A stretch of DNA of 11,966 bases. It comes from an uncultured Mollicutes bacterium. GTDB taxonomy: Bacteria; Bacillota_I; Bacilli_A; RFN20; CAG-288. How positions within the stretch are numbered: the first letter of the stretch is position 1; each line of letters starts with the position of its first letter. Position numbers and translations under genes: made by a program. This document shows positions 5,321 to 11,940 of this stretch, piece after piece. The DNA lies in assembly GCA_900549915.1 (NCBI GenBank), contig URQF01000032.1, positions 1 through 11,966 of the forward strand, read 5' to 3'. The notes under the pieces are model-generated. The model was not told the origin of the DNA. It saw only the letters and a list, made by a program, of their open reading frames with translations, and ran no database searches.

Positions 5321-7372
5321 ATGAAAAGAAAATCACTGCTTTTTGCCTTGTCCTTTGCATTCGCATTATCAGGATGCAACCATCAAGAAGTCAAGTCGAT
5401 TGAAAACATCGTCAAAACCAATACAGTCGATCTGACTGATTATTACACCATCTATTATAGTGATGGAACAACATATGACTTTGTCATCACCAACGGCAAA
5501 GACGGCATCAATGGATTACAAGGCAAAGACGGTCATACGCCGAAAATAGAAATCAGCAAAAACAATACCTGGATCATCGATGGCGTTGATTCGAACATCA
5601 AAGCACAAATGGATCCTGTCATTCCGACTATCGGAGAAAACGGAAACTGGTTCATCAATGATATCGATACAGGTTATTCTGCAAGAGGAGACGCAGCATC
5701 GATATCGATCAATGATGAAGGCTATTGGGTGATCAATGGAATCGCAACCGTCTATAAAGCTAACGGCAATGTCGATGATATCAAAGAAAAGCTAAACTAT
5801 ATCTTTGATATCAAAAGCGATTGCTTTGTCTTCGAAAAAGAAACGTTGTCCAATCCCTCTTTCAGTTATGTCACCTCTACCTTCTCAGGATGGACAGGTG
5901 TCATCGGCAGAGTTGAAAAGGTAGATACGATATCTTTCAGAATAAGAGCAAGAGACAAAGCAATCAATAGCGTCAAATGCTACTTGAACATCAAGGATAA
6001 GAACGGGACCAATATTGAAACCAAGACATTGAATGTCAATGTCCTTCCGTTTGAGGAAAAAGATCTGTACTTCCAGCTGAGCAAACCCTATATCAACGAA
6101 AACAATGATTTATTGTATTTTGGTTATGCCTGCGACAACTTTGTGGATGTCTATTCTGAATTCGGATCTGCTGCCAACTTGGTCGGCGAAGAAAGCATTC
6201 AGGCATACATCACCAATGGACAACAACCGGATTCGTTAAGCGATTTTGTCAATGTCTATGGTGATCCAAGCAGATATATCTATGTCAGATTAGGTTATAT
6301 GAAAGACGTCTATGTACCGAATCAGAACTTCCTGGATTTGATTAGAGAAAAAGTCGAAGTCAATCTCAGCGATGAATATTACCTCTCTGTCAATGATAAT
6401 TTCCAGCTCTTCTATCGAGGTGTTGTCAAAGCGGTCAATCCCTATAATTACCACATCAGAATCAAAACGAGGAAGGGTACAGTCTATCCTCGTTATTATG
6501 AATGGAAGCCGACTGCTGAAGATATAGGCAAATATGATTTCGATCTTGAAGTCTATGACAATAACTATAATCTGGTAGGAAAAGATTCATCCAAATTGAT
6601 TGTCAATAAGGCCGTAGAAAACAAAGAGAAACAGAACATCCTATGTGTAGGAGATTCATTGACATCAAATGGTGTCTGGGTAAATGAAGGCGTCACTCGT
6701 TTCAAAGATGAACTGAAACTTGAATATATCAACACTATCGGAAGCAAAACATACAAGAATGCTAAGTATGAAGGATATGGAGGCTGGACAGCCGATTCCT
6801 ATCTGTCAGATCAATCTCCATTCTATAACACCGAAACCAAAGCGATTGACTTTAAAACCTATGTCACAAAGTTCAATGAAACGAACTTGGATTATGTTTA
6901 TCTGTTTTTGTCCTGGAACGGACATAGAAATGTCAACGAAACTTATACGGTAGATAGCCCCTATTTTCAGAAGATCAGAACATTGATGGATCTGATCCAT
7001 AAGGACTTCCCATCCTGTAAAATCAGATTGTTCGGCCTACAGATGCCAAGCCAGAATGGTGGCATGGGTACAAACTATGGGACTAGTTATCCATACAGTG
7101 ACTCTTATGGTATGCTGCTTACTGCATTCAATTTCAACAAGACCTTAGAGACCTTATCAAATCTGAAATCATATTCTTCCTTTGTCAATTACATCGATGT
7201 TGCAGGTCAATTCGATACTGACTATAACATGCCAAGCACGAATAAACCTGTCAATAACCGTAGCGATGAGACGGAAGTAATCGGAACAAATGGTGTTCAT
7301 CCATCTATGAACGGCTATCTTCAGATTGGTGATGTGTTCTTTAGAAGTCTAGTGAATGACTTCAGTGAATGA
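5321..7372 (+). CDS. Lipoprotein with C-terminal SGNH (GDSL-type) hydrolase domain
   Basis: The 683-residue product starts with a lipoprotein signal peptide, KRKSLLFALSFAFALSGC (lipobox cysteine C19). A short Gly-rich stretch (GKDGINGLQGKDG, 59-71) follows, then three related units around 'W-[IFV]-I-[ND]-[GD]-[IV]': NTWIIDGVDSNIKA (82-95), NWFINDIDTGYSA (109-121) and YWVINGIATVYKA (135-147). The central ~170-430 region is beta-rich and unassigned. From residue ~436 an SGNH hydrolase domain begins: block I is VGDSLTSNG with the nucleophile S446, SWNGHRN resembles the block III Asn region, and GVHPSMNGY near the end holds the catalytic His H660. The residue three before the His is Asn (N657), where family enzymes usually have Asp. 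This points to an extracellular esterase or carbohydrate deacetylase anchored to the membrane; the substrate is unknown. It is a single-gene unit ending at TGA before a strong terminator. Confidence 0.85.
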   Translation: MKRKSLLFALSFAFALSGCNHQEVKSIENIVKTNTVDLTDYYTIYYSDGTTYDFVITNGKDGINGLQGKDGHTPKIEISKNNTWIIDGVDSNIKAQMDPVIPTIGENGNWFINDIDTGYSARGDAASISINDEGYWVINGIATVYKANGNVDDIKEKLNYIFDIKSDCFVFEKETLSNPSFSYVTSTFSGWTGVIGRVEKVDTISFRIRARDKAINSVKCYLNIKDKNGTNIETKTLNVNVLPFEEKDLYFQLSKPYINENNDLLYFGYACDNFVDVYSEFGSAANLVGEESIQAYITNGQQPDSLSDFVNVYGDPSRYIYVRLGYMKDVYVPNQNFLDLIREKVEVNLSDEYYLSVNDNFQLFYRGVVKAVNPYNYHIRIKTRKGTVYPRYYEWKPTAEDIGKYDFDLEVYDNNYNLVGKDSSKLIVNKAVENKEKQNILCVGDSLTSNGVWVNEGVTRFKDELKLEYINTIGSKTYKNAKYEGYGGWTADSYLSDQSPFYNTETKAIDFKTYVTKFNETNLDYVYLFLSWNGHRNVNETYTVDSPYFQKIRTLMDLIHKDFPSCKIRLFGLQMPSQNGGMGTNYGTSYPYSDSYGMLLTAFNFNKTLETLSNLKSYSSFVNYIDVAGQFDTDYNMPSTNKPVNNRSDETEVIGTNGVHPSMNGYLQIGDVFFRSLVNDFSE

Positions 7373-7438
7373 CATCAAATCGTATTTGATAAATTAAAGA
7401 TGTTTTTTAAGTTATTTCTTAGGGAATAATTGATGAAT

Positions 7439-7491
7439 GAAAAGCTGTCAGCACATTATCACTTGATCTGATAAATGACTGACAGCTTTTC
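7439..7491. terminator. Bidirectional intrinsic terminator after the SGNH gene
   Basis: GAAAAGCTGTCAG (7439-7451) pairs exactly with CTGACAGCTTTTC (7479-7491). The loop holds a second stem, TTATCA...TGATAA (7456-7461, 7469-7474), making a long two-step hairpin. The T-rich right side ends plus transcription and the mirrored A-rich left side can end minus transcription of the gene fragment at 7542. A smaller palindrome, ATCAAAT-CGT-ATTTGAT, lies at 7374-7390 directly after the stop codon. Confidence 0.85.
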
Positions 7492-7541
7492 TATTGCCTA
7501 CTTTTGATTTGCAATCCTAATGGTAAGATACAGAATATCAA

Positions 7542-7766
7542 TTATTCGACAAATTCATAACCCGTATCAGTGACTTGCAATTTAGCTTCAACGATTTCTT
7601 GGTTCGCGATGATTTTGACTTTTACGAATTTCTGACCGCCTTTCTCTTCGAATTTGAATTTGTAATGCTTCTTATCGCCATTGCTCATGGTTTTGACTGA
7701 ATATTCAGTTTCATTGTTTTCTTGTTGAGAAGGATAAACAATGGTGTTGCTATCCTCAATATGCGG
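7542..7766 (-). pseudogene. 3'-terminal fragment of an unidentified gene, cut by an IS
   Basis: The minus-strand frame reads HIEDSNTIVYPSQQENNETE, continues through YSVKTMSNGDKKHYKFKFEE, and ends GYEFVE with a TAA at 7542-7544. It has natural codon use and a protein-like Lys/Glu-rich beta character, but no start codon or ribosome binding site. Upstream it runs straight into the GC-rich IS1595-like fragment and hits a stop within it (7785-7787). About 75 codons remain, and the 5' part does not reappear on the far side of the IS fragment (8162-8272), so this was not a simple insertion. I do not recognise the family. It could be the tail of a secreted protein. Confidence 0.55.
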
Positions 7767-7778
7767 TATTATCCCCGT

Positions 7779-7854
7779 GCTATATCATAGGAGTTCCAAG
7801 GCCGGCCACAGGATGATATAGCGACTGTCCCCTGTGGGCGGCCCCGGAACTTCC
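7779..7854. repeat. Nested inverted repeats in the IS leader
   Basis: GCTATATCAT (7779-7788) and ATGATATAGC (7813-7822) are exact reverse complements. In competition with that pairing, 7790-7812 and 7831-7854 form a long imperfect GC-rich stem (GGAGTTCC...CCACAGG against CCTGTGG...GGAACTTCC). The two foldings are mutually exclusive, because the second arm of the first stem lies in the loop of the second. This could protect the transposase gene from outside transcription or be a substrate for the transposase. Confidence 0.7.
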
Positions 7855-7870
7855 GGAAAGGACCATCCCT

Positions 7871-8161
7871 ATGTGGTTTAGCGACCATGTCTTCGACCTC
7901 CGCAAGAGGTCCAGAACCTTTTTCGGCGAATGTCCGTACTGCCGTGGCAAACGCCTGAAGAAATACGGGAAGGAGCACGGACGCCAGAGATGGGCGTGCG
8001 CGAATTGCGGCCGGACTTTCTCCGGCAGAACGCATACCATCCTTCCTTCGTCCAAGCTTAAGCCATCCCAGATAGGGAGGCTCGTCTCCATGCTCTCGGA
8101 CGGAGCTACCCTGAGACAGGCCGCACACCAGGCACAGGCATCACTGCAGACCGCCCTTTAG
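7871..8161 (+). pseudogene. IS1595-like transposase, N-terminal zinc-ribbon fragment
   Basis: The ATG at 7871 follows a GGAAAGGA ribosome binding site (about 7855-7862). The 96 codons include a four-cysteine zinc ribbon, C21-P-Y-C24 and C43-A-N-C46 (RWACANCGRTFSGRTHTI), as in the N-terminal domain of IS1595-type transposases. A helix-turn-helix-like stretch follows (LSDGATLRQAAHQAQASLQTAL). The family's DDE-type catalytic domain (roughly 200 more residues) is absent: the frame ends at TAG just where the composition changes, so the stop belongs to the adjoining sequence. Codon use is GC-rich, unlike the neighbouring genes, indicating acquisition from elsewhere. Confidence 0.7.
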
Positions 8162-8272
8162 CAACACTTTCGTTTATCCTTCTCTTTAGAAACTTAGTCC
8201 AACTATGTCAGATGTTTGAATCGAAAAACTTTTTTTGTGACATCAAAAATGATTGAGAATTAAGAGGAAGCA

Positions 8273-9553
8273 CTAGTCTTTTAAACACCCAATAGGAATG
8301 ACAAAAACGCCATCATCTCTTCGATAACCATACTCCGTTCCAGTGATGACAATCTTCAAATCAGGGAGTCTCAATGGCATTTGCTTTTCTGTTTCGTTGT
8401 ATTCTTTGACCAATTTTTCAATTTCACAGAGATGTTTTGCACCTTCATCGATTTCACTTGAACCTAACTTGAATTCGAGCAAAGCATATCTCCCGTCTTT
8501 CAAATGCAACACGCCGTCAGCCTCTAATCCATATCTGTCATGATAATAAGACATTTCTCCACGCATCTTGGAAGAATAGATTTTCAGATCTCTTATGCAT
8601 AATGATTCAAATAGAAAACCAAGTGTTTTGAAATCGGTGTAAAAGTATTCGGGTGATATTCCAAGTGATGCGACTGCAATTGATGGGTCTATCAAATTTC
8701 TTTTCTTGCCTGATCTTATTGCTGTTTTGGATCTGATTGCAGGACACCATGGCTCGATATCTTCTATGATATAAAGCTTTTCTAATGCTTCAATGTAATT
8801 GGCGATATTTTTATCCGATGTGTCATTTGTTGATTTGACATCTTTATAGATGGTTTTATAGTCGCAAAGTGTACAGATGTTTCTTGAATAGGATCTTAGA
8901 ATCGCATTTGCCAACTTGGGACTTCTTTTTACATCATCAATAGAAGAAATATCTTTGTTGCAAATTTGGTATACCAAATCATCGGCAACATCTAATTTGT
9001 TGCTTTCATTTTTGATTTTAAAACAGGTTGGCCATCCGCCTCTGCAGATTGCGAAGATAATATCTTTTATTGTTAAATTGGAAATACATCCCTTGAAAGA
9101 ATCCGGATTGTCGAACAATTCCATCAGTGAAACGGAACCATTGGATTCTTCAGATTCATATAAGCTTAGAGGGTACATTTTCATTGTGCTGATTCGCATC
9201 GTGCCAGTGTGAGAGACTTGAACATTCTTTGATGTTGAACCAGTCAGAATATATAATCCTGTTTTCTGCTCATCATCAACTGACTTACGGATTGCTCCCC
9301 ATATTTTAGGGGCATCTTGCCACTCATCGAACAGTCGAGGTTTGTCTCCGATTAAAAGCATGCTCGGTGCATCTTTTGCCGTACTTAAATATTGGTCTCT
9401 TTTTTCTTCATCTTGAAATTCGATAATGCTTTTGGATTGCTGCTTTGCCGTTGTTGTTTTTCCGCATCCCTTTGGCCCAATGATCAGTACTGCTCCGAAT
9501 GTGTTCAATTTGTCTTTTAAAAGGCTGTCCGCGATTCTTGCTTTATATTTCAT
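8273..9553 (-). CDS. AAA_14/DUF4143 ATPase with PD-(D/E)XK-like C-terminus
   Basis: The ATG at 9551-9553 (MKYKARIADS, 426 residues) is chosen over in-frame ATG 9557-9559 and GTG 9560-9562, because the GAGG ribosome binding site (9562-9565) is eight bases upstream of it and overlaps the GTG. Walker A is GPKGCGKTT at residues 26-34 (K32); most relatives have Trp in place of Gly29. Walker B is RLFDEWQD with D76-E77, and the sensor-like segment is YILTGST (101-107). The DUF4143 part ends with GLEADG (D346), then ALLEFK (E360, K362), a D...E-x-K pattern of the nuclease fold, and then the typical tail TGTEYGYRRDDGVFVIPI. The biochemical role of the family is unknown; copies are numerous in gut bacteria and are proposed to act in mobile-element or defence biology. 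It is a single gene whose promoter is built into a tandem repeat array. A decayed paralogue lies at 4183-4328. Confidence 0.88.
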   Translation of the reverse strand: MKYKARIADSLLKDKLNTFGAVLIIGPKGCGKTTTAKQQSKSIIEFQDEEKRDQYLSTAKDAPSMLLIGDKPRLFDEWQDAPKIWGAIRKSVDDEQKTGLYILTGSTSKNVQVSHTGTMRISTMKMYPLSLYESEESNGSVSLMELFDNPDSFKGCISNLTIKDIIFAICRGGWPTCFKIKNESNKLDVADDLVYQICNKDISSIDDVKRSPKLANAILRSYSRNICTLCDYKTIYKDVKSTNDTSDKNIANYIEALEKLYIIEDIEPWCPAIRSKTAIRSGKKRNLIDPSIAVASLGISPEYFYTDFKTLGFLFESLCIRDLKIYSSKMRGEMSYYHDRYGLEADGVLHLKDGRYALLEFKLGSSEIDEGAKHLCEIEKLVKEYNETEKQMPLRLPDLKIVITGTEYGYRRDDGVFVIPIGCLKD

Positions 9554-9571
9554 ATGCATCACCTCGTAAAT

Positions 9572-9600
9572 ATTATAGAAATTCTAACTTCTGTTTCCAA
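9572..9600 (-). promoter_or_regulatory. Promoter of the DUF4143 ATPase gene, -35 supplied by a repeat
   Basis: On the minus strand TTGGAA (9595-9600) is followed after exactly 17 bases by a perfect TATAAT (9572-9577), a strong sigma-A-type promoter. The -35 hexamer is part of the repeat unit closest to the gene. Every unit of the upstream array carries the same TTGGAA. Confidence 0.75.
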
Positions 9601-9686
9601 TATTTGTGGCTTTTTACTTCCAACTTTTGTGGTATTTCACTTCCAACTTTTGTGGCATTTTACTTCCAACTTTTGCGGTAGATTCA
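9595..9686. repeat. Four tandem 23-bp repeats upstream of the ATPase gene
   Basis: Units begin at 9595, 9618, 9641 and 9664, each exactly 23 bases and directly joined. On the minus strand the shared core is CACAAAAGTTGGAA (CACAAATATTGGAA in the unit at the promoter, CGCAAAAGTTGGAA in the outermost). The variable half is AT-rich. A weaker, out-of-phase copy (TTCTAACTTCTG) lies at 9582-9593. There are no spacers, so this is not a CRISPR array. It is best read as an iteron-like operator array, or possibly a repeat that varies in copy number. Confidence 0.9.
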
Positions 9687-9765
9687 TAAAAAGAAGACAA
9701 AAAAATATCAAATGAGGCAAATAAAAAGGTCTTAAGCCATGTATCAAACCAATTTCAAATTTGAA

Positions 9766-9818
9766 TGGTGCCGGGTACAGGAATCGAACCTGCACGGGAG
9801 TTCCCACGGCGTCCTAAG
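9766..9818 (-). pseudogene. tRNA-Leu(TAG), 3' half only (candidate attachment site)
   Basis: On the minus strand this runs from the anticodon loop to the encoded CCA. It comprises CTTAGGA (loop, anticodon TAG at 9814-9816), CGCCG (3' side of the anticodon stem), a long variable arm GGGAA-CTCCC, a T arm with GGTTCGATTCC, the acceptor strand ACCCGGC, then ACCA. The long variable arm and TAG anticodon identify leucine. The bases before the loop (AAAGGA) cannot pair with CGCCG, and no D arm or 5' acceptor strand (expected GCCGGGT) exists upstream, so the gene is broken exactly at the anticodon stem/loop border. Such half genes are a hallmark of att sites of elements using tyrosine integrases. GTCC repeats at 9811-9814 and 9818-9821 flank the break. 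Confidence 0.82.
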
Positions 9819-10133
9819 TCCTTTATCCGGAAAAGAAAAGCACTCAATATCAATAGAGATGCTTGTATATTTCGTGAATTTCAATTCATTTATTTTAATC
9901 CTGATAAGAATTCCTCTATAAGAAGCCCGTCAATGATTGTAATTTGTGTATGTAGGAACTGATTCGTGCATATCATAACATTGAACCATATACCGAGTTG
10001 ATGGGATTGACGAATCCCATTTCTCTGTGTATAGTGTTTAGCGATCGTGTTGCAGATACCTGCGTGGCCTGCGACCAGGGGGTTCCTGCTGGAACTCCCT
10101 TTTTTCCTATCCGGAGGACATTGCCATGGGACA
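9819..10133. other. Gene-free patch with two hairpins between tRNA half and transposase remnant
   Basis: I see no gene. ATGGGATT-GACG-AATCCCAT (10001-10020) is a perfect 8-bp hairpin. GGGGGTTCC-TGCT-GGAACTCCC (10078-10099, one G-T wobble) is followed by TTTTTT (10100-10105), a convincing plus-strand intrinsic terminator. On the minus strand 9890-9965 could encode a tail such as HTQITIIDGLLIEEFLSGLK, but nothing supports a start or a family. The right side of the patch is GC-rich like the transposase remnant and is probably part of the same element. Confidence 0.5.
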
Positions 10134-10334
10134 AAATCGATCGTCAGAACGGTCTCCCACAAAAGAGAGGCAAGAGACGGAAGGCCGGGAGAGGAGATGA
10201 CGTTCATCACCTCTTTGACGGATGCCGACGAGATCGTGGAGACGATCGAAAAGAGATGGAAAATCGAAAACGGACTTCACCGATTCAAAACCCTGTGTTT
10301 TACCGGCAGTTTGACGAAAAATCAAATCCTATGA
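10134..10334 (+). pseudogene. ISAs1-like (IS4 superfamily) transposase, C-terminal remnant
   Basis: The frame reads KSIVRTVSHKREARDGRP, then EEMTFITSLTDADEIVETIE, KRWKIENGLHRFK, and ends at TGA 10332-10334 after an unrelated tail (TLCFTGSLTKNQIL). The '[YF]-[IF]-[ST]-S-L...W-x-I-E-N-x-L-H' block is the C-terminal signature of ISAs1-group DDE transposases, where the Glu of IEN is catalytic. The part normally following 'LHW' (LDVxFxED) is replaced. The frame stays open upstream to 10047, but that stretch is the terminator-like leader, not transposase. There is no start codon tied to a ribosome binding site. Composition is GC-rich relative to the neighbours. Confidence 0.55.
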
Positions 10335-10425
10335 GTAATGACTAGCACCTAAAACTAAATTCCTATTTAGCTAATCGGAAAAAGTGTGGGATTCTACCAA
10401 ATTGGCGATTCTAGTTATGGGTTAA

Positions 10426-10484
10426 TAATCTTTCAAAAATGAAAATAATCTTCCGAAAGATTAAATAATCTAACGGAAGATTAT
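10426..10484. repeat. Three 20-bp-period palindromic repeats
   Basis: TAATCT starts at 10426, 10446 and 10466, exactly 20 bases apart. AAGATTA starts at 10457 and 10477, also 20 apart. The middle unit is the palindrome TAATCTT-CCGA-AAGATTA; the third is TAATCT-AACGGA-AGATTA; the first keeps only its left half. They lie just beyond the 3' end of the AlbA_2 gene. A 6-bp palindrome, CTAAAT-TCCT-ATTTAG, lies nearby at 10355-10370. This looks like an operator array, perhaps left from a promoter whose gene was lost to the IS insertion. Confidence 0.8.
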
Positions 10485-10515
10485 GAAAGAATAATTGAAT
10501 AGCGGTTAGAAATGA

Positions 10516-11940
10516 TTACTTTTGAATGAAGTAACGCTTGCCTTTTGTCTTCTTGCCATTGGTCTTGATTTGATTGGATGCCAATAATTCAGAAATGATC
10601 TGGTTTGTTGAGGTGTTCTTTAACTGAATCAAATCCGACAGTTCTTTTACAGTCGATCCTTCTACATGGTTAGTCAAATAAGCCAATATCTTAAGTTTTT
10701 CTTCTTGGTGAGATACATTATCGGAAAGCTGGAGGAAACTGAGATTCAGAATAGTTCTTTTTGGTTCGTTCTCAATTCGAAGCTCAGGAGTAGGAAAATG
10801 ATAAGATGCAAACACTTGGTAAATACTAGGAATACCAGAACCGGCTCTGTCAGAAACTTGAATCAGTCTAAAGTAGTTCATAATGTTTTTGTTGTAGGGA
10901 TTGCTGATTCCACCGGTTATTGCCTGATGAATGCCAATCGATAATTCACCAGAATTGATGATGGATATATTGTCTTTGCTCTTTTTGATGAGAATGCCAG
11001 GAAGTGAAGTATAGTCGCAATTTGTAATGGCGTTGACAATGCCTTCGATGACCGAACGTCTGATATCAGTTCCGTTCCTATTTTTTATTCCGTCTGTTTT
11101 GAATGGGTTAGGTAAATCTAATGTGATGCTTTTAGAGACAAGCTCAAAGAAATTATAAAGGTTGGCATTAAAACTATAATCGTCTGAAACGATTCTTTTA
11201 TCCCATCTTGTCTGATTGGACCTATTCTCCTGATAATCCAGGATATAGTTGGGACAAAGCTGCAATATGTCACTGATGTTTCCAAAGAAAAGAACAGCTC
11301 CGTTTCTTAAAACGTCTTTTCCATTATCTTCAGTCAAAGCACCGATGCGAAGAAGGAAATCATGATCGTTGAGTTCTTGATAAATGTTATTCGGAATCGC
11401 ATCATTCATTCTTTTTCTGAAATTCAGCAATGAGCTTTTATCGACATCCTTGTCAGTCAAGCCTAGATGATTAGGCAATGTATCAAAAGCGACTCCCTTC
11501 TTATTTAATAGCAATCGAGCAATGTCATCTTCTGACATCTGAAAATCTCCGTCTCTTATTCTTTGATAGGATTTTGAAAGGTTGCCGTCGATAAAGACGG
11601 GCTTTGCCTGTATAGGTGCTTTTCTTACAATGAATTCGATGACACTTTTTCCGTTAATCTTTAAAATCTGTATATCGTTATCTGAGACAGAGCAGTAACT
11701 CACTTTATTCTTGGAATGAAGTGCGGAAATCAACGCTTTCTTTTGTTCCAATGGATTTGATACTCCGGTTATGATGTTTCTTTTTCCTTCTTTGATTCCA
11801 AGATAGATGGTTCCGCCATCTGTATTGGAAAAGGAGGAATAGGTTTCATATAGGTTATCCGGGATTTTTTCATTGGACTCTTTTAGTTCGATATGAACAC
11901 CTTCTTTTAAATCATATAAGCGATTGATATCTTCTGTCAT
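10516..11940 (-). CDS. AlbA_2/HATPase_c_4 (Schlafen-like) DNA-binding protein with winged-helix tail
   Basis: The 474-residue frame begins at ATG 11938-11940, preceded by AGGAGG (11949-11954) eight bases upstream. Residues ~10-145 form an AlbA_2 (Schlafen-type) domain: KEGVHIELKESNE, then YSSFSNTDGGTIYLGIKEGK (35-53) and FQRIRD-like SKSYQRIRDG (122-131). Residues ~285-400 match the HATPase_c_4 domain common to these proteins: RRSVIEGIVNAITNCDY (294-310; E299 and N303 in place of the usual 'EALVNAxxHRDY'), IINSGEL (327-333), ISNPYNKNIMNYFRL (345-359) and DRAGSGIPSIYQVF (364-377). Residues ~410-474 resemble a winged helix (STVKELSDLIQLKNTSTNQI) ending in a basic tail. Members are usually annotated as putative transcriptional regulators or RecG-like proteins, and some act in toxin-antitoxin or phage-defence settings. 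It appears to be a single gene with no partner visible. The His of 'HRDY' is absent, so ATP hydrolysis is uncertain. Confidence 0.85.
   Translation of the reverse strand: MTEDINRLYDLKEGVHIELKESNEKIPDNLYETYSSFSNTDGGTIYLGIKEGKRNIITGVSNPLEQKKALISALHSKNKVSYCSVSDNDIQILKINGKSVIEFIVRKAPIQAKPVFIDGNLSKSYQRIRDGDFQMSEDDIARLLLNKKGVAFDTLPNHLGLTDKDVDKSSLLNFRKRMNDAIPNNIYQELNDHDFLLRIGALTEDNGKDVLRNGAVLFFGNISDILQLCPNYILDYQENRSNQTRWDKRIVSDDYSFNANLYNFFELVSKSITLDLPNPFKTDGIKNRNGTDIRRSVIEGIVNAITNCDYTSLPGILIKKSKDNISIINSGELSIGIHQAITGGISNPYNKNIMNYFRLIQVSDRAGSGIPSIYQVFASYHFPTPELRIENEPKRTILNLSFLQLSDNVSHQEEKLKILAYLTNHVEGSTVKELSDLIQLKNTSTNQIISELLASNQIKTNGKKTKGKRYFIQK

Larger units (their letters stand above)
7767..8161 (+). 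mobile_element. Left part of an IS1595-like element
   Basis: Composition jumps to GC-rich at about 7767 and returns to AT-rich at about 8161. The block contains a zinc-ribbon transposase N-terminus and, ahead of it, a non-coding leader with large inverted repeats. The right part of the element is missing, so it cannot be mobile on its own. The exact left tip is uncertain; the visible change begins around GGTATTATCCCC. Confidence 0.6.

Noticed and set aside
7769..8128. Minus-strand frames of 103 and 119 codons opposite the IS1595-like fragment
   Set aside because: GC-rich DNA gives long shadow frames; the plus-strand zinc-ribbon transposase explains the coding signal.
9499..9681. Coding sequence across the 23-bp repeats
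   Set aside because: 23 is not a multiple of three, so each unit shifts frame; the strong promoter placement explains the repeats better.
9595..9686. CRISPR array
   Set aside because: The 23-bp units are joined without spacers, only four are present and no cas gene is visible.
9766..9840. Complete tRNA gene
   Set aside because: No D arm or 5' acceptor strand is present, and the bases before the anticodon loop cannot pair with the 3' stem.
9739..9962. Plus-strand frames of 60 and 65 codons
   Set aside because: They read antisense through the tRNA-Leu half gene, a familiar source of false 'VPGTGIEPA'-type proteins.
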